Source: Saprospirales bacterium (lineage in GTDB: Bacteria > Bacteroidota > Bacteroidia > Chitinophagales > Saprospiraceae). From it: a stretch of 64,000 nucleotides of DNA. This document shows, piece after piece, positions 35,695 through 44,851 of the stretch (its first letter is position 1; the number at the start of each line of letters is the position of its first letter). The DNA is taken from the NCBI GenBank assembly GCA_016719895.1, contig JADJYG010000001.1, positions 1 through 64,000 of the forward strand, in the 5' to 3' direction. Under the pieces are notes generated by a model, which ran no database searches, had not been told where the DNA came from, and saw nothing but the letters and a program-made list of their open reading frames with translations. The translations under genes and the position numbers were made by a program.

Positions 35695-37351
35695 ATGCAA
35701 AAAACGAATTTCCTATCTGCCTGGAAAAATGACGTTCCAGCATCCTTAGTCGTATTCCTCATTGCGGTACCCCTTTGCCTGGGCATTGCCCTGGCTTCGG
35801 GGGCGCCCTTGTTTTCGGGGATGATCGCCGGCATGGTCGGCGGTCTTATCATTGGCGCTTTGAGCAATTCGCATACCAGTGTGAGCGGCCCGGCTGCCGG
35901 ATTAACTGCCGTAGTCCTGGTTTCCATTCAGCAGTCAGGCAGTTTTCAGGCCTTTCTCCTGGCGGTCGTTCTCGCCGGTATATTTCAAATTGCCCTGGGT
36001 TATGCCCGGGCAGGCACTATAGCAGATTTTTTTCCCAACAGCGTCATCAAAGGAATGCTGACCGCTATTGGAATTATTATCATACTCAAGCAAATACCGC
36101 ATGCGCTGGGATATGACAAGGATGCGGAAGGAGACCTGTCCTTTTTTGAGCCCGGCGGAGCCAATACGTTCTCTTCGCTCTGGGATTCTTTTACGCTATT
36201 TATCCATCCCGGAGCAACGGCCGTCACGCTGACAGCACTGGCCATCCTGCTGATATGGGAACGCCCGGCGGTCAGGCGAAAAGTTGGAATGATACCCGGA
36301 GCCCTGGTGGCCGTCATCGTCAGCGTGCTTATCAATGAAATCTTTAAATACATCGGTGCGCCCTGGATCATCCGGCCCGAGCATTTGGTTAGCATCCCTG
36401 TTGCGGGCAACCTGCAGGAGTTTTTCGGTCAGTTCATGTTGCCGGATTTTAGCCAGTGGAACAACCCTGCCGTTTATCAGATCGCATTGACCATATGTGC
36501 CGTTGCCTCCATTGAAACGCTGTTGTGCATTGAGGCAGTCGACAAAGTAGATCCGCTCAAACGGGTTACGAACCCGAACAAAGAGCTCAAGGCGCAGGGT
36601 GTCGGCAACCTCGTATCCGGCCTGCTTGGCGGCTTGCCGGTCACCTCGGTGGTCGTGCGCAGCACAGCCAACCTGAACGCCGGCGCCCGCACCAAATGGT
36701 CCGCCATATTACACGGGGCCTTGATCTTTATCTGCGTGTTATTGATCCCGTCCGTTCTAAATTTAATTCCATTAGCCGCCCTGGCCGCTGTGCTCCTTTT
36801 AGTGGGGTACAAATTGGCCAAGTTGTCCATTTTCAGAGAAATGTGGCAAAGGGGAAAGTACCAATGGTGGCCTTTTATTATTACGGTGGTTGCTGTGGTG
36901 TTCACCGATTTGCTTACTGGCGTAGCGATCGGCATGGGGGTCAGCATCTTTGCAATTTTGCGCAGCAATATGAAAAATGCGTATTATTTCCACCAGGAAG
37001 AATACCACGAAGGCGACCTCATCCGGATCGAACTGTCGCAGGAAGTCTCTTTTCTGAACAAAGCCAGCATAAAGCTTCACCCTTGATCATTTGCCCGAAA
37101 ACGCACATGTGATTATTGATGCCAGCGAAACCGCTTATATTGATTCGGATGTGTTGGAAATAATCCATGAATTCGGGACAGTAAAAGCCCCATCCAAAAA
37201 CATCAACCTGCTGCTAAATGGCTTTCACGAACGCTACAAGATCGGAGAAGCGGATTTTGTGCACTGCGAATCCTTTCCGGAGGGAATCAGAGCCGATATC
37301 TTCAACCGTATAAAAAGCGGAGCACAAGCACCAGCGCTGCAACCGAACTAA
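35695..37351 (+). pseudogene. SulP (SLC26) anion transporter, frameshifted before its STAS domain
   Basis: The first frame (35695-37086) encodes the full membrane part of a SulP sulfate/bicarbonate-type transporter (about 11-12 helices; VPLCLGIALASGAPLFSGMI, SNSHTSVSGPAAGLTAVVL and LPVTSVVVRSTANLNAGART are family-typical) and stops within SFLNKASIKLHP. The second frame resumes at LPENAHVIIDASETAYIDSD and continues to the C-terminus as a STAS domain. Removing one C from the CCC run at 37080-37082 gives SIKLHLDHLPENAHVIIDAS, the expected continuous sequence. The STAS domain is required for regulation and stability in SulP proteins. A sequencing error or a real loss cannot be told apart from one sequence. 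Confidence 0.85.
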
Positions 37352-37404
37352 TCCGGATTTCAACGGAATTAAATTACAGCAAGAAGGTTTTTAGAAGGAT
37401 GTCG

Positions 37405-37436
37405 AACCCGCCTGTTGAAAAATAGGCGGGTTTATT
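37405..37436 (+). terminator. Rho-independent terminator of the SulP gene
   Basis: AACCCGCCT (37405-37413) pairs with AGGCGGGTT (37424-37432), with a 10-base loop and a short T-rich tail. Confidence 0.75.
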
Positions 37437-37484
37437 GATGGGATTCCATCACGCAGGAACGATGAAAGAATAAGTTCCTTAAGC

Positions 37485-37513
37485 AAAAAAAGACCCGCGG
37501 CTACCCGCAGGTC
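37485..37513 (-). terminator. Rho-independent terminator on the minus strand, downstream of acs
   Basis: On the minus strand GACCTGCGG pairs with CCGCGGGTC (one mismatch, 4-base loop) and is followed by seven T residues. It lies 150 bases past the acs stop and may end the acs transcript or a small RNA. Confidence 0.75.
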
Positions 37514-37663
37514 GTCTATTTCTATGGTATGTCTGATTATCGGATTAGCGCTCCATGCGTCCAGGGGATTATAAGCGCGTGGTTTGAAAACCGAAAAAAT
37601 CATGCCAGTTCCATAATTCTTCCGGTTGCGTGCAAAAAATACTTCAACCGGGAGGTTGAGGCA

Positions 37664-39568
37664 CTAAAGAGATTTTGACCCTTGCTGAATATCGTCTACT
37701 ACTTCAGGATTGAGCAAGGTACTGGTGTCGCCTAAATTAGAGGTATCGCCTTCAGCAATTTTTCGCAGAATCCGGCGCATAATTTTACCAGACCGTGTTT
37801 TTGGCAGCCCGGGCACAACCTGGATTTTGTCGGGTTTCGCTATAGGTCCGATCTCCCGGGTAACGGTATCCAGCACATTTTTGCGAAAACTGGCAATGTC
37901 CGCTACCGGCCCCGAGGTAATGATATAGGCATATATACCCTGGCCTTTTATATCGTGCGGATAACCAACCACGGCGGATTCGACAACATTCGGCGACTTG
38001 TTGATCGCATCTTCAATTTCAGCCGTACCAATTCGATGACCGGAAACGTTGATCACGTCGTCTACCCGGCCTATGATCCGGTATATGCCGCCGGCATCGC
38101 GCCGGGCGCCATCACCGGTGAAATATTTATCCTTAAAGGTGGCAAAATAAGTTTGCCGGCAACGTTCATGATCGCCAAAAGTGGTTCGGAGAATGGATGG
38201 CCAGGGGAATTTGATACACAACATACCTTCAACGCCGTCGCCTTCGAGCTCCTTGCCGTTGGCATCAACCAGGCAGGGTTGTATGCCCGGGAACGGGTAC
38301 GAGGCGTAACAAGGTTTGAGCGGAGTGATGCCGGCCAACGGGGTAATCAGAATACCGCCAGTTTCGGTTTGCCACCAGGTATCCACAATAGGGCATCTTT
38401 TTTTCCCCACCCGTTCATGGTACCATTGCCAGGCCTCTTCATTGATCGGCTCGCCCACCGTACCCAACACCCGAAGCGAGGGCATCCGGCGGCCCTTGAT
38501 CCATTGATCTCCGGCAGCCATTAAGGCCCGAATAGCCGTCGGAGCCGTGTAAAAAATATTCACCTTATGGCGCTGAATGACATCCCAAAACCGGCCGGCA
38601 TCCGGGTAAGTTGGCACCCCTTCAAACATGACCGTGGTGGCGCCGGCCAGCAAGGGCCCGTAAACGATGTACGAATGCCCGGTGACCCAACCGATGTCGG
38701 CAGTACACCAGTATACATCGCCCTCCTCATATTGAAACACATTGCGAAAGGTAAATTCCGTATACACCATATATCCGCCATGGGTATGTACCACGCCTTT
38801 GGGTTTGCCGGTGGAGCCGGAAGTGTAAAGGATAAACAGCATATCCTCGCTGTCGACAATGGTCGGTTTACATTGCTTGCGTTTGCCTTTAATAACGTCA
38901 TGCCACCACATATCCCGCCCTTCCTGCATGACCACCGGGTCACCGGTGTTTTGATGCACAATGACGCGTTCGACCGTATCGCATCCCAACGTCAATGCTT
39001 CGTCGACAATCTGCTTGACCGCAATGTTTTTGGCGCCCCGGGCATTATAATCGGAGGTTAAAACCACTTTGACCTGCGCGTCTTTGATCCGGTCGGCAAG
39101 TGAAACAGCGCTGAAGCCGGCAAATACAACCGAATGTATGGCGCCAAGCCGGGCACAAGCCAGCACGGCGACAGCCAGCTCCGGGGTCATCGGCATATAA
39201 ATACAAATGCGATCGCCTTTTTTCACACCCTGCGCTTTGAGTGCATTGGCAAACTGGCACACCAGGCCATGTAATTGGCGGTAGGTAATTTTGCGGGCTT
39301 TGCGGGAGGGATTATTGGGCTCCCAAATGAGGGCAGTCTGCCGGCCGCGTTTTTCTAAATGCCGGTCCAGGCAGTTTTCCGTTATATTTAGCCGTCCGCC
39401 CACAAACCACTTTACCCGCGGCTCGCGGAAATTCCACTTCAAAACTTGCCGCCAAGGTTTACGCCATTGAAAGGTATGCGCCTGTTCTGCCCAGAAACCT
39501 TCCGGATCGGCTACGCTCCGGGCATATACGCGCTGATACGCTTCAAACGATCGGATTTGCAATGTCAT
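37664..39568 (-). CDS. acs: Acetyl-coenzyme A synthetase (acetate-CoA ligase)
   Basis: A 634-residue AMP-forming acetyl-CoA synthetase that activates acetate with ATP and CoA. The signature motifs are complete: A3 LYTSGSTGKPKG, A5 VDTWWQTETGG, A8 region YRIIGRVDDVINVSGHRIG, and the C-terminal A10 PKTRSGKIMRRILRK containing the conserved lysine that is regulated by acetylation in other bacteria. The TWWQTE motif with a Trp is characteristic of acetyl- rather than longer-chain acyl-CoA synthetases. No neighbouring gene is obviously linked. Confidence 0.97.
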   Translation of the reverse strand: MTLQIRSFEAYQRVYARSVADPEGFWAEQAHTFQWRKPWRQVLKWNFREPRVKWFVGGRLNITENCLDRHLEKRGRQTALIWEPNNPSRKARKITYRQLHGLVCQFANALKAQGVKKGDRICIYMPMTPELAVAVLACARLGAIHSVVFAGFSAVSLADRIKDAQVKVVLTSDYNARGAKNIAVKQIVDEALTLGCDTVERVIVHQNTGDPVVMQEGRDMWWHDVIKGKRKQCKPTIVDSEDMLFILYTSGSTGKPKGVVHTHGGYMVYTEFTFRNVFQYEEGDVYWCTADIGWVTGHSYIVYGPLLAGATTVMFEGVPTYPDAGRFWDVIQRHKVNIFYTAPTAIRALMAAGDQWIKGRRMPSLRVLGTVGEPINEEAWQWYHERVGKKRCPIVDTWWQTETGGILITPLAGITPLKPCYASYPFPGIQPCLVDANGKELEGDGVEGMLCIKFPWPSILRTTFGDHERCRQTYFATFKDKYFTGDGARRDAGGIYRIIGRVDDVINVSGHRIGTAEIEDAINKSPNVVESAVVGYPHDIKGQGIYAYIITSGPVADIASFRKNVLDTVTREIGPIAKPDKIQVVPGLPKTRSGKIMRRILRKIAEGDTSNLGDTSTLLNPEVVDDIQQGSKSL

Positions 39569-39702
39569 ACGATTGAATTTAATAGTTGACGTATTATTTA
39601 CGCGGTAAAAATGAAACTTTTTTTAAAGGGTCTGACTGCTTTTCAACAGATACGTCAAATAATTGTGCCAAAATTCGGGCCTGCCAAACCACCCAAGCGG
39701 CG

Positions 39703-39710
39703 TACCTTTG
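39703..39710 (+). promoter_or_regulatory. Bacteroidota -7 box very close to a start codon (possible leaderless transcript)
   Basis: TACCTTTG ends 6 bases before the ATG at 39717. Transcription from this box would begin at about the start codon, so the mRNA would be nearly or fully leaderless. Confidence 0.5.
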
Positions 39711-39716
39711 CAAGGC

Positions 39717-41138
39717 ATGAAAAACTATCTTGATCAAACCCTTTGGCTTGCTTTATGCGTCTTGTTGCTGATGGCGTGCCTTTCTTTTCTGCCAGAAGGG
39801 CTCCCCTTGGCGGGGCTTCCCCTTCGCAAAATGGATATTTTTTCAGACATCCAGGCCCCGCAGCTAATGCCGCCGCCGGATACGGCGGCACAACATCCCC
39901 ATACGCTTGCTGTTCGTCCGGCAACCGACAGCACAATCGCTGACAACCTGGGGTTAATTCCAATAGCAGATCCCTCCCTTTTTGGCCGGGTTATCGAGGA
40001 TTATTCACCCGGACAACAGGGCTTAAGCGCATTCTTTGCCGCTGTTGACTCCATCCGGCCATACCGGCGAACCGTGCGCGTAGCTTTTTTTGGCGATTCT
40101 TTTGTGGAAGGGGATATCCTTCTTGGCGATTTACGGGATACCCTTCAGACACTTTGGGGCGGCGCAGGCGTAGGGTACGTACCGATTACGTCTGAAGTCG
40201 CACGGTTTAAGCGCACGCTGGTACACCGCTATGAAAAATGGAATACGTATTCGATTGTTAAAAACCACAACAGCGGTCAGCCTTTCGGCATCAACGGATT
40301 CGTATACAGGCCCAAACCGGAAGCTTTCGTACACTATGAAGGCGCAGATTATTTCCGGCACACCGGCAATTGGAGTCAGGTAAAATTGTTTTATAAAGCC
40401 GACTCTGCCGCAGCACTTGTCTGGCAAACCGCCGATCGGGTGCCCCAAACGGATAGCTTGCCTGCAACCCAAGGCAACTTATCTGCCTGGAACCCGGGCC
40501 GCCTGCGCGCACCCATACGCGCTTTTGCCTTTCGCGTCGATTTTCCCGACAGCAACTTGCTGTTTTATGGCGCCACACTGGAAGGCGGCCCCGGTTTTTA
40601 CCTGGATAATTTTTCGGTCCGTGGCAATACGGGAGGCCGGCTCAGGTTAATAAAGCCCGAACTGGCCCGCCAGTTTGACCGCATTCAGCACTATGACCTC
40701 ATCGTGGTCCAACTTGGACTTAACGCGGTCACACCAAGCCTGGACAACCTGGGGTGGTACCGCGCTGAACTGGACCAAACCTTCAAACACCTGCAAAAGT
40801 GCTTCCCCGGAAAACCGGTGCTCGTCATCAGCGTGGCGGACCGGGCCGGAAAAATCAACGGCGAACTGGCAACCCTGCCCGCAGTGCCGGCCATAGCCGC
40901 TATGCAACGCGAATTAGCCAGGCAACACGGATTCCTGTTTTATGATTTATACATGGGCATGGGAGGGCCGGGCGCGATGATTGAATTCGCCGAACGCCAC
41001 AAACCAGCGCTGGCCAACCGCGATTACACACACCTTACCCACGAAGGCGGAAAGTTTATGGGGCGCCTGTTCGCCCGGTTATTGGTGGATGAACAGCAGC
41101 AGTTCCGCCAAAACCGGGGAGGAATACCCTTTAAATAG
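39717..41138 (+). CDS. SGNH/GDSL-family hydrolase (first of a pair)
   Basis: A 473-residue protein with an N-terminal hydrophobic segment (LWLALCVLLLMACLSF; signal anchor or lipoprotein signal), a linker, then an SGNH hydrolase fold: block I AFFGDSFVEGD with the catalytic Ser, the GxxN-like block VVQLGLNAV, and the C-terminal NRDYTHLTHEGG with the Asp and His of the triad. Enzymes of this type remove or transfer acyl groups on glycans or peptidoglycan outside the cytoplasm. The start at 39717 follows a -7 box directly. The next gene encodes a second SGNH protein. Confidence 0.8.
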   Translation: MKNYLDQTLWLALCVLLLMACLSFLPEGLPLAGLPLRKMDIFSDIQAPQLMPPPDTAAQHPHTLAVRPATDSTIADNLGLIPIADPSLFGRVIEDYSPGQQGLSAFFAAVDSIRPYRRTVRVAFFGDSFVEGDILLGDLRDTLQTLWGGAGVGYVPITSEVARFKRTLVHRYEKWNTYSIVKNHNSGQPFGINGFVYRPKPEAFVHYEGADYFRHTGNWSQVKLFYKADSAAALVWQTADRVPQTDSLPATQGNLSAWNPGRLRAPIRAFAFRVDFPDSNLLFYGATLEGGPGFYLDNFSVRGNTGGRLRLIKPELARQFDRIQHYDLIVVQLGLNAVTPSLDNLGWYRAELDQTFKHLQKCFPGKPVLVISVADRAGKINGELATLPAVPAIAAMQRELARQHGFLFYDLYMGMGGPGAMIEFAERHKPALANRDYTHLTHEGGKFMGRLFARLLVDEQQQFRQNRGGIPFK

Positions 41139-41232
41139 GTTGCTACTGCTGCATATTGCCCTGATTCACCGCTGGCCCAACATTGATCAGAAGCAATTTA
41201 ATGGCTACATTCACTATATTGGACAAATCTCT

Positions 41233-42543
41233 ATGAGCATACCAGGTACTATGCAGCGTATTTCCCGACTCCTTCAAGCGGCCGTACGGCAACGCCCAGC
41301 CATTTGCCTGGGTATTTTAATGGTTTATGCCAGCCAATGCCAATCACAGTTCCGCCCACCCCGCGTTGATATCACGGACCAGGATACGGTAGGATATACG
41401 TTTTTTGACCACGAAGCAAACGGTATAGAGAATAGCGCCTCTTTGGAATCCTTTTTTCAAAAATTATATCGGCAGCGGATCGGGGGCGGGCAAAAAATAA
41501 GCATCGTACACCTTGGCGATTCGCATATTTTGGGCAATTATCTGACCCACGAGGTCCGACGCCGGCTCCAAGATGCCTTTGGCGATGCCGGGCGCGGACT
41601 TATTTTTCCGTACAAACTTGCCGGTTCAAACGGCCCTAGAGATTATTTGATCGATACCGACGCGCGTTGGTATGGCAGCAACTGCCAACGCGACCTGGAT
41701 GAAGCCACTCCTTACGGCATCAGTGGATTTATGCTCGAATCCTTTCGGCAAAGCGGCGCCCTGGGAATACGGCTGCGCGACACAAGCACCTCAGAAACCC
41801 GGCAATTTACCAAAGTTACCATTTTTCACCGGCAAGACAATGCGCCGGTAAAATTCACCGTCCGCGATGAAATAACGAATCAGGAAGCTGTGCTCTTCCT
41901 TCAAGACGAGTTCTTCCAGGCCTTTTATTTTGATCGCCCCGTGTCGCAGGCCAATATTTCGTACCTGCGCACGCAAGCCAGCGCAAAAAGCAGTTTTTCA
42001 TTGGATGGTATTTTGCTGGAGAATGAACTGTCCGGCGTGATATATCATTCCATCGGCGTCAATGGCGGTAAATTCTCCGACTTTGTCCGGGCCCGTTTTT
42101 TCGCCCGGCAGCTCGCTGCCCTGAACCCCGACCTGATTATCCTCTCCTTCGGCACCAATGAAGCGCAGGGTAAACAAAGCCCTCGCTATATCTACCAGCA
42201 AATCGAAGAATTGGTCAGCCAACTGCATCAGTATGCACCAAATGCGCAAATCATGTTCACCACACCGGCCGATTCCTACCTGAAAGGCCGGGGATTCAAC
42301 CCCTATATGAGCCAAATCAGCGAAGTCATCCGGCAATATGCCCGGGAACACCAATACGCCGTTTGGGATCTTTTTCAATTGGGCGGCGGCGAACATTCGG
42401 CCCAAACCTGGAAGTCTGCCGGACTCTTGGCATCCGATTCGGTGCATTATTCCAAAATAGGATATATGGTTCAAGGCAAACTGTTTTATCAATCCCTGAT
42501 CCGGGCATACAACGAATTTGCCGGCAATCATATCGCAGAATAG
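41233..42543 (+). CDS. SGNH/GDSL-family hydrolase (second of a pair)
   Basis: A 436-residue exported protein from the ATG at 41233 (41251 is also possible), with signal sequence AICLGILMVYASQCQS. Block I is IVHLGDSHILGNY, the central Gly/Asn block IILSFGTNEAQGKQ, and the C-terminal SDSVHYSKIGY supplies the Asp and His. It resembles the protein at 39717 in plan, but the two are not near-identical duplicates. Such tandem extracytoplasmic SGNH proteins often work with an MBOAT acyltransferase; none is visible here. Located 110 bases upstream of the ABC exporter. Confidence 0.8.
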   Translation: MSIPGTMQRISRLLQAAVRQRPAICLGILMVYASQCQSQFRPPRVDITDQDTVGYTFFDHEANGIENSASLESFFQKLYRQRIGGGQKISIVHLGDSHILGNYLTHEVRRRLQDAFGDAGRGLIFPYKLAGSNGPRDYLIDTDARWYGSNCQRDLDEATPYGISGFMLESFRQSGALGIRLRDTSTSETRQFTKVTIFHRQDNAPVKFTVRDEITNQEAVLFLQDEFFQAFYFDRPVSQANISYLRTQASAKSSFSLDGILLENELSGVIYHSIGVNGGKFSDFVRARFFARQLAALNPDLIILSFGTNEAQGKQSPRYIYQQIEELVSQLHQYAPNAQIMFTTPADSYLKGRGFNPYMSQISEVIRQYAREHQYAVWDLFQLGGGEHSAQTWKSAGLLASDSVHYSKIGYMVQGKLFYQSLIRAYNEFAGNHIAE

Positions 42544-42607
42544 CGTCTGCGCCGGCAACAAAACCGTAAAGGCCCAATATTTTTACTAAACAGCGCGTCA
42601 ATTCAAG

Positions 42608-42615
42608 TAGATTTG
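42608..42615 (+). promoter_or_regulatory. Bacteroidota -7 promoter box
   Basis: TAGATTTG, 37 bases before the ATG at 42653 of the ABC exporter. Confidence 0.55.
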
Positions 42616-42652
42616 CGTTTAAATAGGCTCCTGAGCGCTTTGACTATTTAAT

Positions 42653-44848
42653 ATGCTGGCCGACCGTTTTCCTTTTTACAAACAGCTCGACGCATCCGAC
42701 TGCGGCGCAACCTGTTTGCGTATGGTGGCCCGGCATCACGGGCGGCATTATTCGTTAGAATATCTTCGGGAATTATCGTATCTCGACCGGGAAGGCGTTT
42801 CACTCATGGGCATCGCTGATGCCGCAGAAAAGATCGGTTACCGTACCCTGGGGGTCAAAACCGGCTTCGGCCGTCTGCAGGCCGAACTGCCATTACCCTG
42901 TATAGCACACTGGAAACAAAACCACTTTCTGGTGGTTTACCGGATTGTCAATGGTAAAGTTTATGTGGCAGACCCGGCAGTTGGAAAAGTCCAGCTCACG
43001 GAACAGGAATTTCTGGACAATTGGATCAGCGACGTGTACAATACCGAACCGCAGGGGATACTCTTGTTGCTGGAAACCACGCCGGATTTTTACCAACGCG
43101 ATGGCGAAACCACAAACCGGGCAGGCCTGGGTATATTGAGCCGTTATCTGGTACCGCACAAACGCCTGATCTGGCAACTCATTCTTGGGCTCATCCTGGG
43201 CAGTGCCATCCAGCTGGTTTTCCCCTTCCTCATGCAAGCGCTGGTGGACAAGGGGGTGCAACTCAATGATCTGAGCTTTGTTTACCTGATCCTCGCTGCC
43301 CAAGGGATGCTGTTTCTAAGCCAGGTCTCCGTAGAATTTATCCGGGGCTGGATATTGCTCCATATCGGCACGCGGGTGAATATTAACCTGGTATCTGACT
43401 TTTTAATCAAGCTGATGCGCCTGCCTATGGCATTTTTCGATTCGAAAATGACCGGCGATTTGCTCCAACGAATTTATGACAACGAACGGGTTGAACGGTT
43501 CCTGACTTCCTCCTCCCTGGTTACGCTATTTTCAGTGGTAAGTCTTGGCGTATTTAGTCTGGTATTACTGTTTTACAGCGTTTGGATATTTGCTATTTTT
43601 TTCCTGGCGGCTTTGTTATATTTTGGTTGGGTAGCCATGTTCATGCACCGCCGGCGGGCATTGGACTACCGGCGCTTCGAGCAAATGGCCGACAACCAAA
43701 ATGCCTTGATCCAGCTGGTTAACGGTATGCAGGAAATAAAACTCCACAATGCCGAACGCCAAAAACGCTGGTCTTGGGAGCGAATTCAAGCCAAATTATT
43801 CCGAATCAATGTGGAATACCTGGCAACGGACCAAACCCAGCGGGCAGGCGCGGCATTTATCAATGAAGGAAAAAACATCCTCATTTCTGTAACAGCCGCA
43901 ACTGCAGTAATTCACGGAGATATGTCCTTGGGCATGATGCTGGCCGTGCAATACATTATCGGGCACATGAACGGCCCACTGGAGTCGCTGGTGCAATTTA
44001 TGCTCGCCGCCCAGGAAGCCAAAATAAGCCTGGAGCGGATGAATGAAATTCACCTGAAACCCGACGAAGAACCTTTCGACAATGCAAAAGTGACCGTTTT
44101 GCCGGCTAACGGCGATCTTGTTTTAGAAAATGTTTCTTTTCGATATGGCGGCCCACACGAGCCGTGGGTGCTCCGCAATGTAAAGTTGTCTTTCCCGGAA
44201 GGAAAAATTACTGCCATTGTCGGCAGTAGCGGCAGCGGGAAAACTACGCTGGTCAAATTGCTGTTGAATTTTTATGCCGCCACAGAGGGAAGTGTCCGGC
44301 TGGGAGATATCAACCTGGCTAATATCGACAACCAATTATGGCGAAGCCATTGCGGCGTGGTCATGCAGGATGGATTTATTTTTTCGGATACCATTGCCCG
44401 CAATATTGCGCTCGGAGAGGAAAATATCGATCGGCGACGCCTTCTGTATGCAGCGAAAGTAGCGAACATCCAAACATTTATCGAATCGCTGCCCCTGGGG
44501 TATAATACAAGAATCGGGCAGGATGGCGTAGGCGTAAGCCAGGGCCAACGGCAGCGCATCCTTATAGCCCGGGCGGTATATAAAAACCCCGATTATATCT
44601 TTTTCGACGAGGCAACAAATGCCCTCGACGCTTATAATGAACGGGTAATCATGCACAACCTCGAACATGTATTTCGGAATAAGACGGTGATCATCGTCGC
44701 ACACCGCCTTAGTACGGTACGCGGGGCTGATAATATAGTCGTCCTGGAAAAGGGAGAAGTTGTGGAACAAGGCACACACGACGAATTAACCTACAACCGG
44801 GGCGCGTATTACCACCTGGTAAAAAACCAGTTGGAATTGGGTTTGTAA
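42653..44848 (+). CDS. Peptidase-containing ABC transporter (C39 family, bacteriocin-type exporter)
   Basis: A 731-residue exporter. The N-terminal C39 protease domain has the catalytic Cys17 (SDCGATC), His91 (HWKQNHFLVV) and Asp107 (YVADPAVG), which cleave double-glycine-type leader peptides. A six-helix membrane domain follows (about 165-450), then an ATPase domain with Walker A VGSSGSGKTTLVKLL, signature VSQGQRQRILIARA and Walker B PDYIFFDEATNAL. It should cut and export a small peptide. The HlyD adaptor starts 3 bases after the stop, so the two are one operon. No precursor peptide is seen beside it. Confidence 0.93.
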   Translation: MLADRFPFYKQLDASDCGATCLRMVARHHGRHYSLEYLRELSYLDREGVSLMGIADAAEKIGYRTLGVKTGFGRLQAELPLPCIAHWKQNHFLVVYRIVNGKVYVADPAVGKVQLTEQEFLDNWISDVYNTEPQGILLLLETTPDFYQRDGETTNRAGLGILSRYLVPHKRLIWQLILGLILGSAIQLVFPFLMQALVDKGVQLNDLSFVYLILAAQGMLFLSQVSVEFIRGWILLHIGTRVNINLVSDFLIKLMRLPMAFFDSKMTGDLLQRIYDNERVERFLTSSSLVTLFSVVSLGVFSLVLLFYSVWIFAIFFLAALLYFGWVAMFMHRRRALDYRRFEQMADNQNALIQLVNGMQEIKLHNAERQKRWSWERIQAKLFRINVEYLATDQTQRAGAAFINEGKNILISVTAATAVIHGDMSLGMMLAVQYIIGHMNGPLESLVQFMLAAQEAKISLERMNEIHLKPDEEPFDNAKVTVLPANGDLVLENVSFRYGGPHEPWVLRNVKLSFPEGKITAIVGSSGSGKTTLVKLLLNFYAATEGSVRLGDINLANIDNQLWRSHCGVVMQDGFIFSDTIARNIALGEENIDRRRLLYAAKVANIQTFIESLPLGYNTRIGQDGVGVSQGQRQRILIARAVYKNPDYIFFDEATNALDAYNERVIMHNLEHVFRNKTVIIVAHRLSTVRGADNIVVLEKGEVVEQGTHDELTYNRGAYYHLVKNQLELGL

Positions 44849-44851
44849 ATT

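Larger units (their letters stand above)
37352..37663. other. Intergenic region between SulP and acs, with structured elements
   Basis: No accepted gene. It holds the SulP terminator, a minus-strand terminator (37485-37513) and a stem-loop (37553-37582) upstream of it on the minus strand. A minus-strand frame of 70 codons (37391-37603) reads through the terminator hairpin and was not accepted. Confidence 0.45.

Noticed and set aside
37391..37603. 70-codon minus-strand frame downstream of acs
   Set aside because: It reads through a good terminator hairpin, and most of its residues come from the hairpin arms; treated as non-coding.
1420..42602. Shared 13-mer AACAGCGCGTCAA at about 1421 and 42589
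   Set aside because: Two 13-base matches in a 64-kb window are expected by chance many times over; no further similarity around them.
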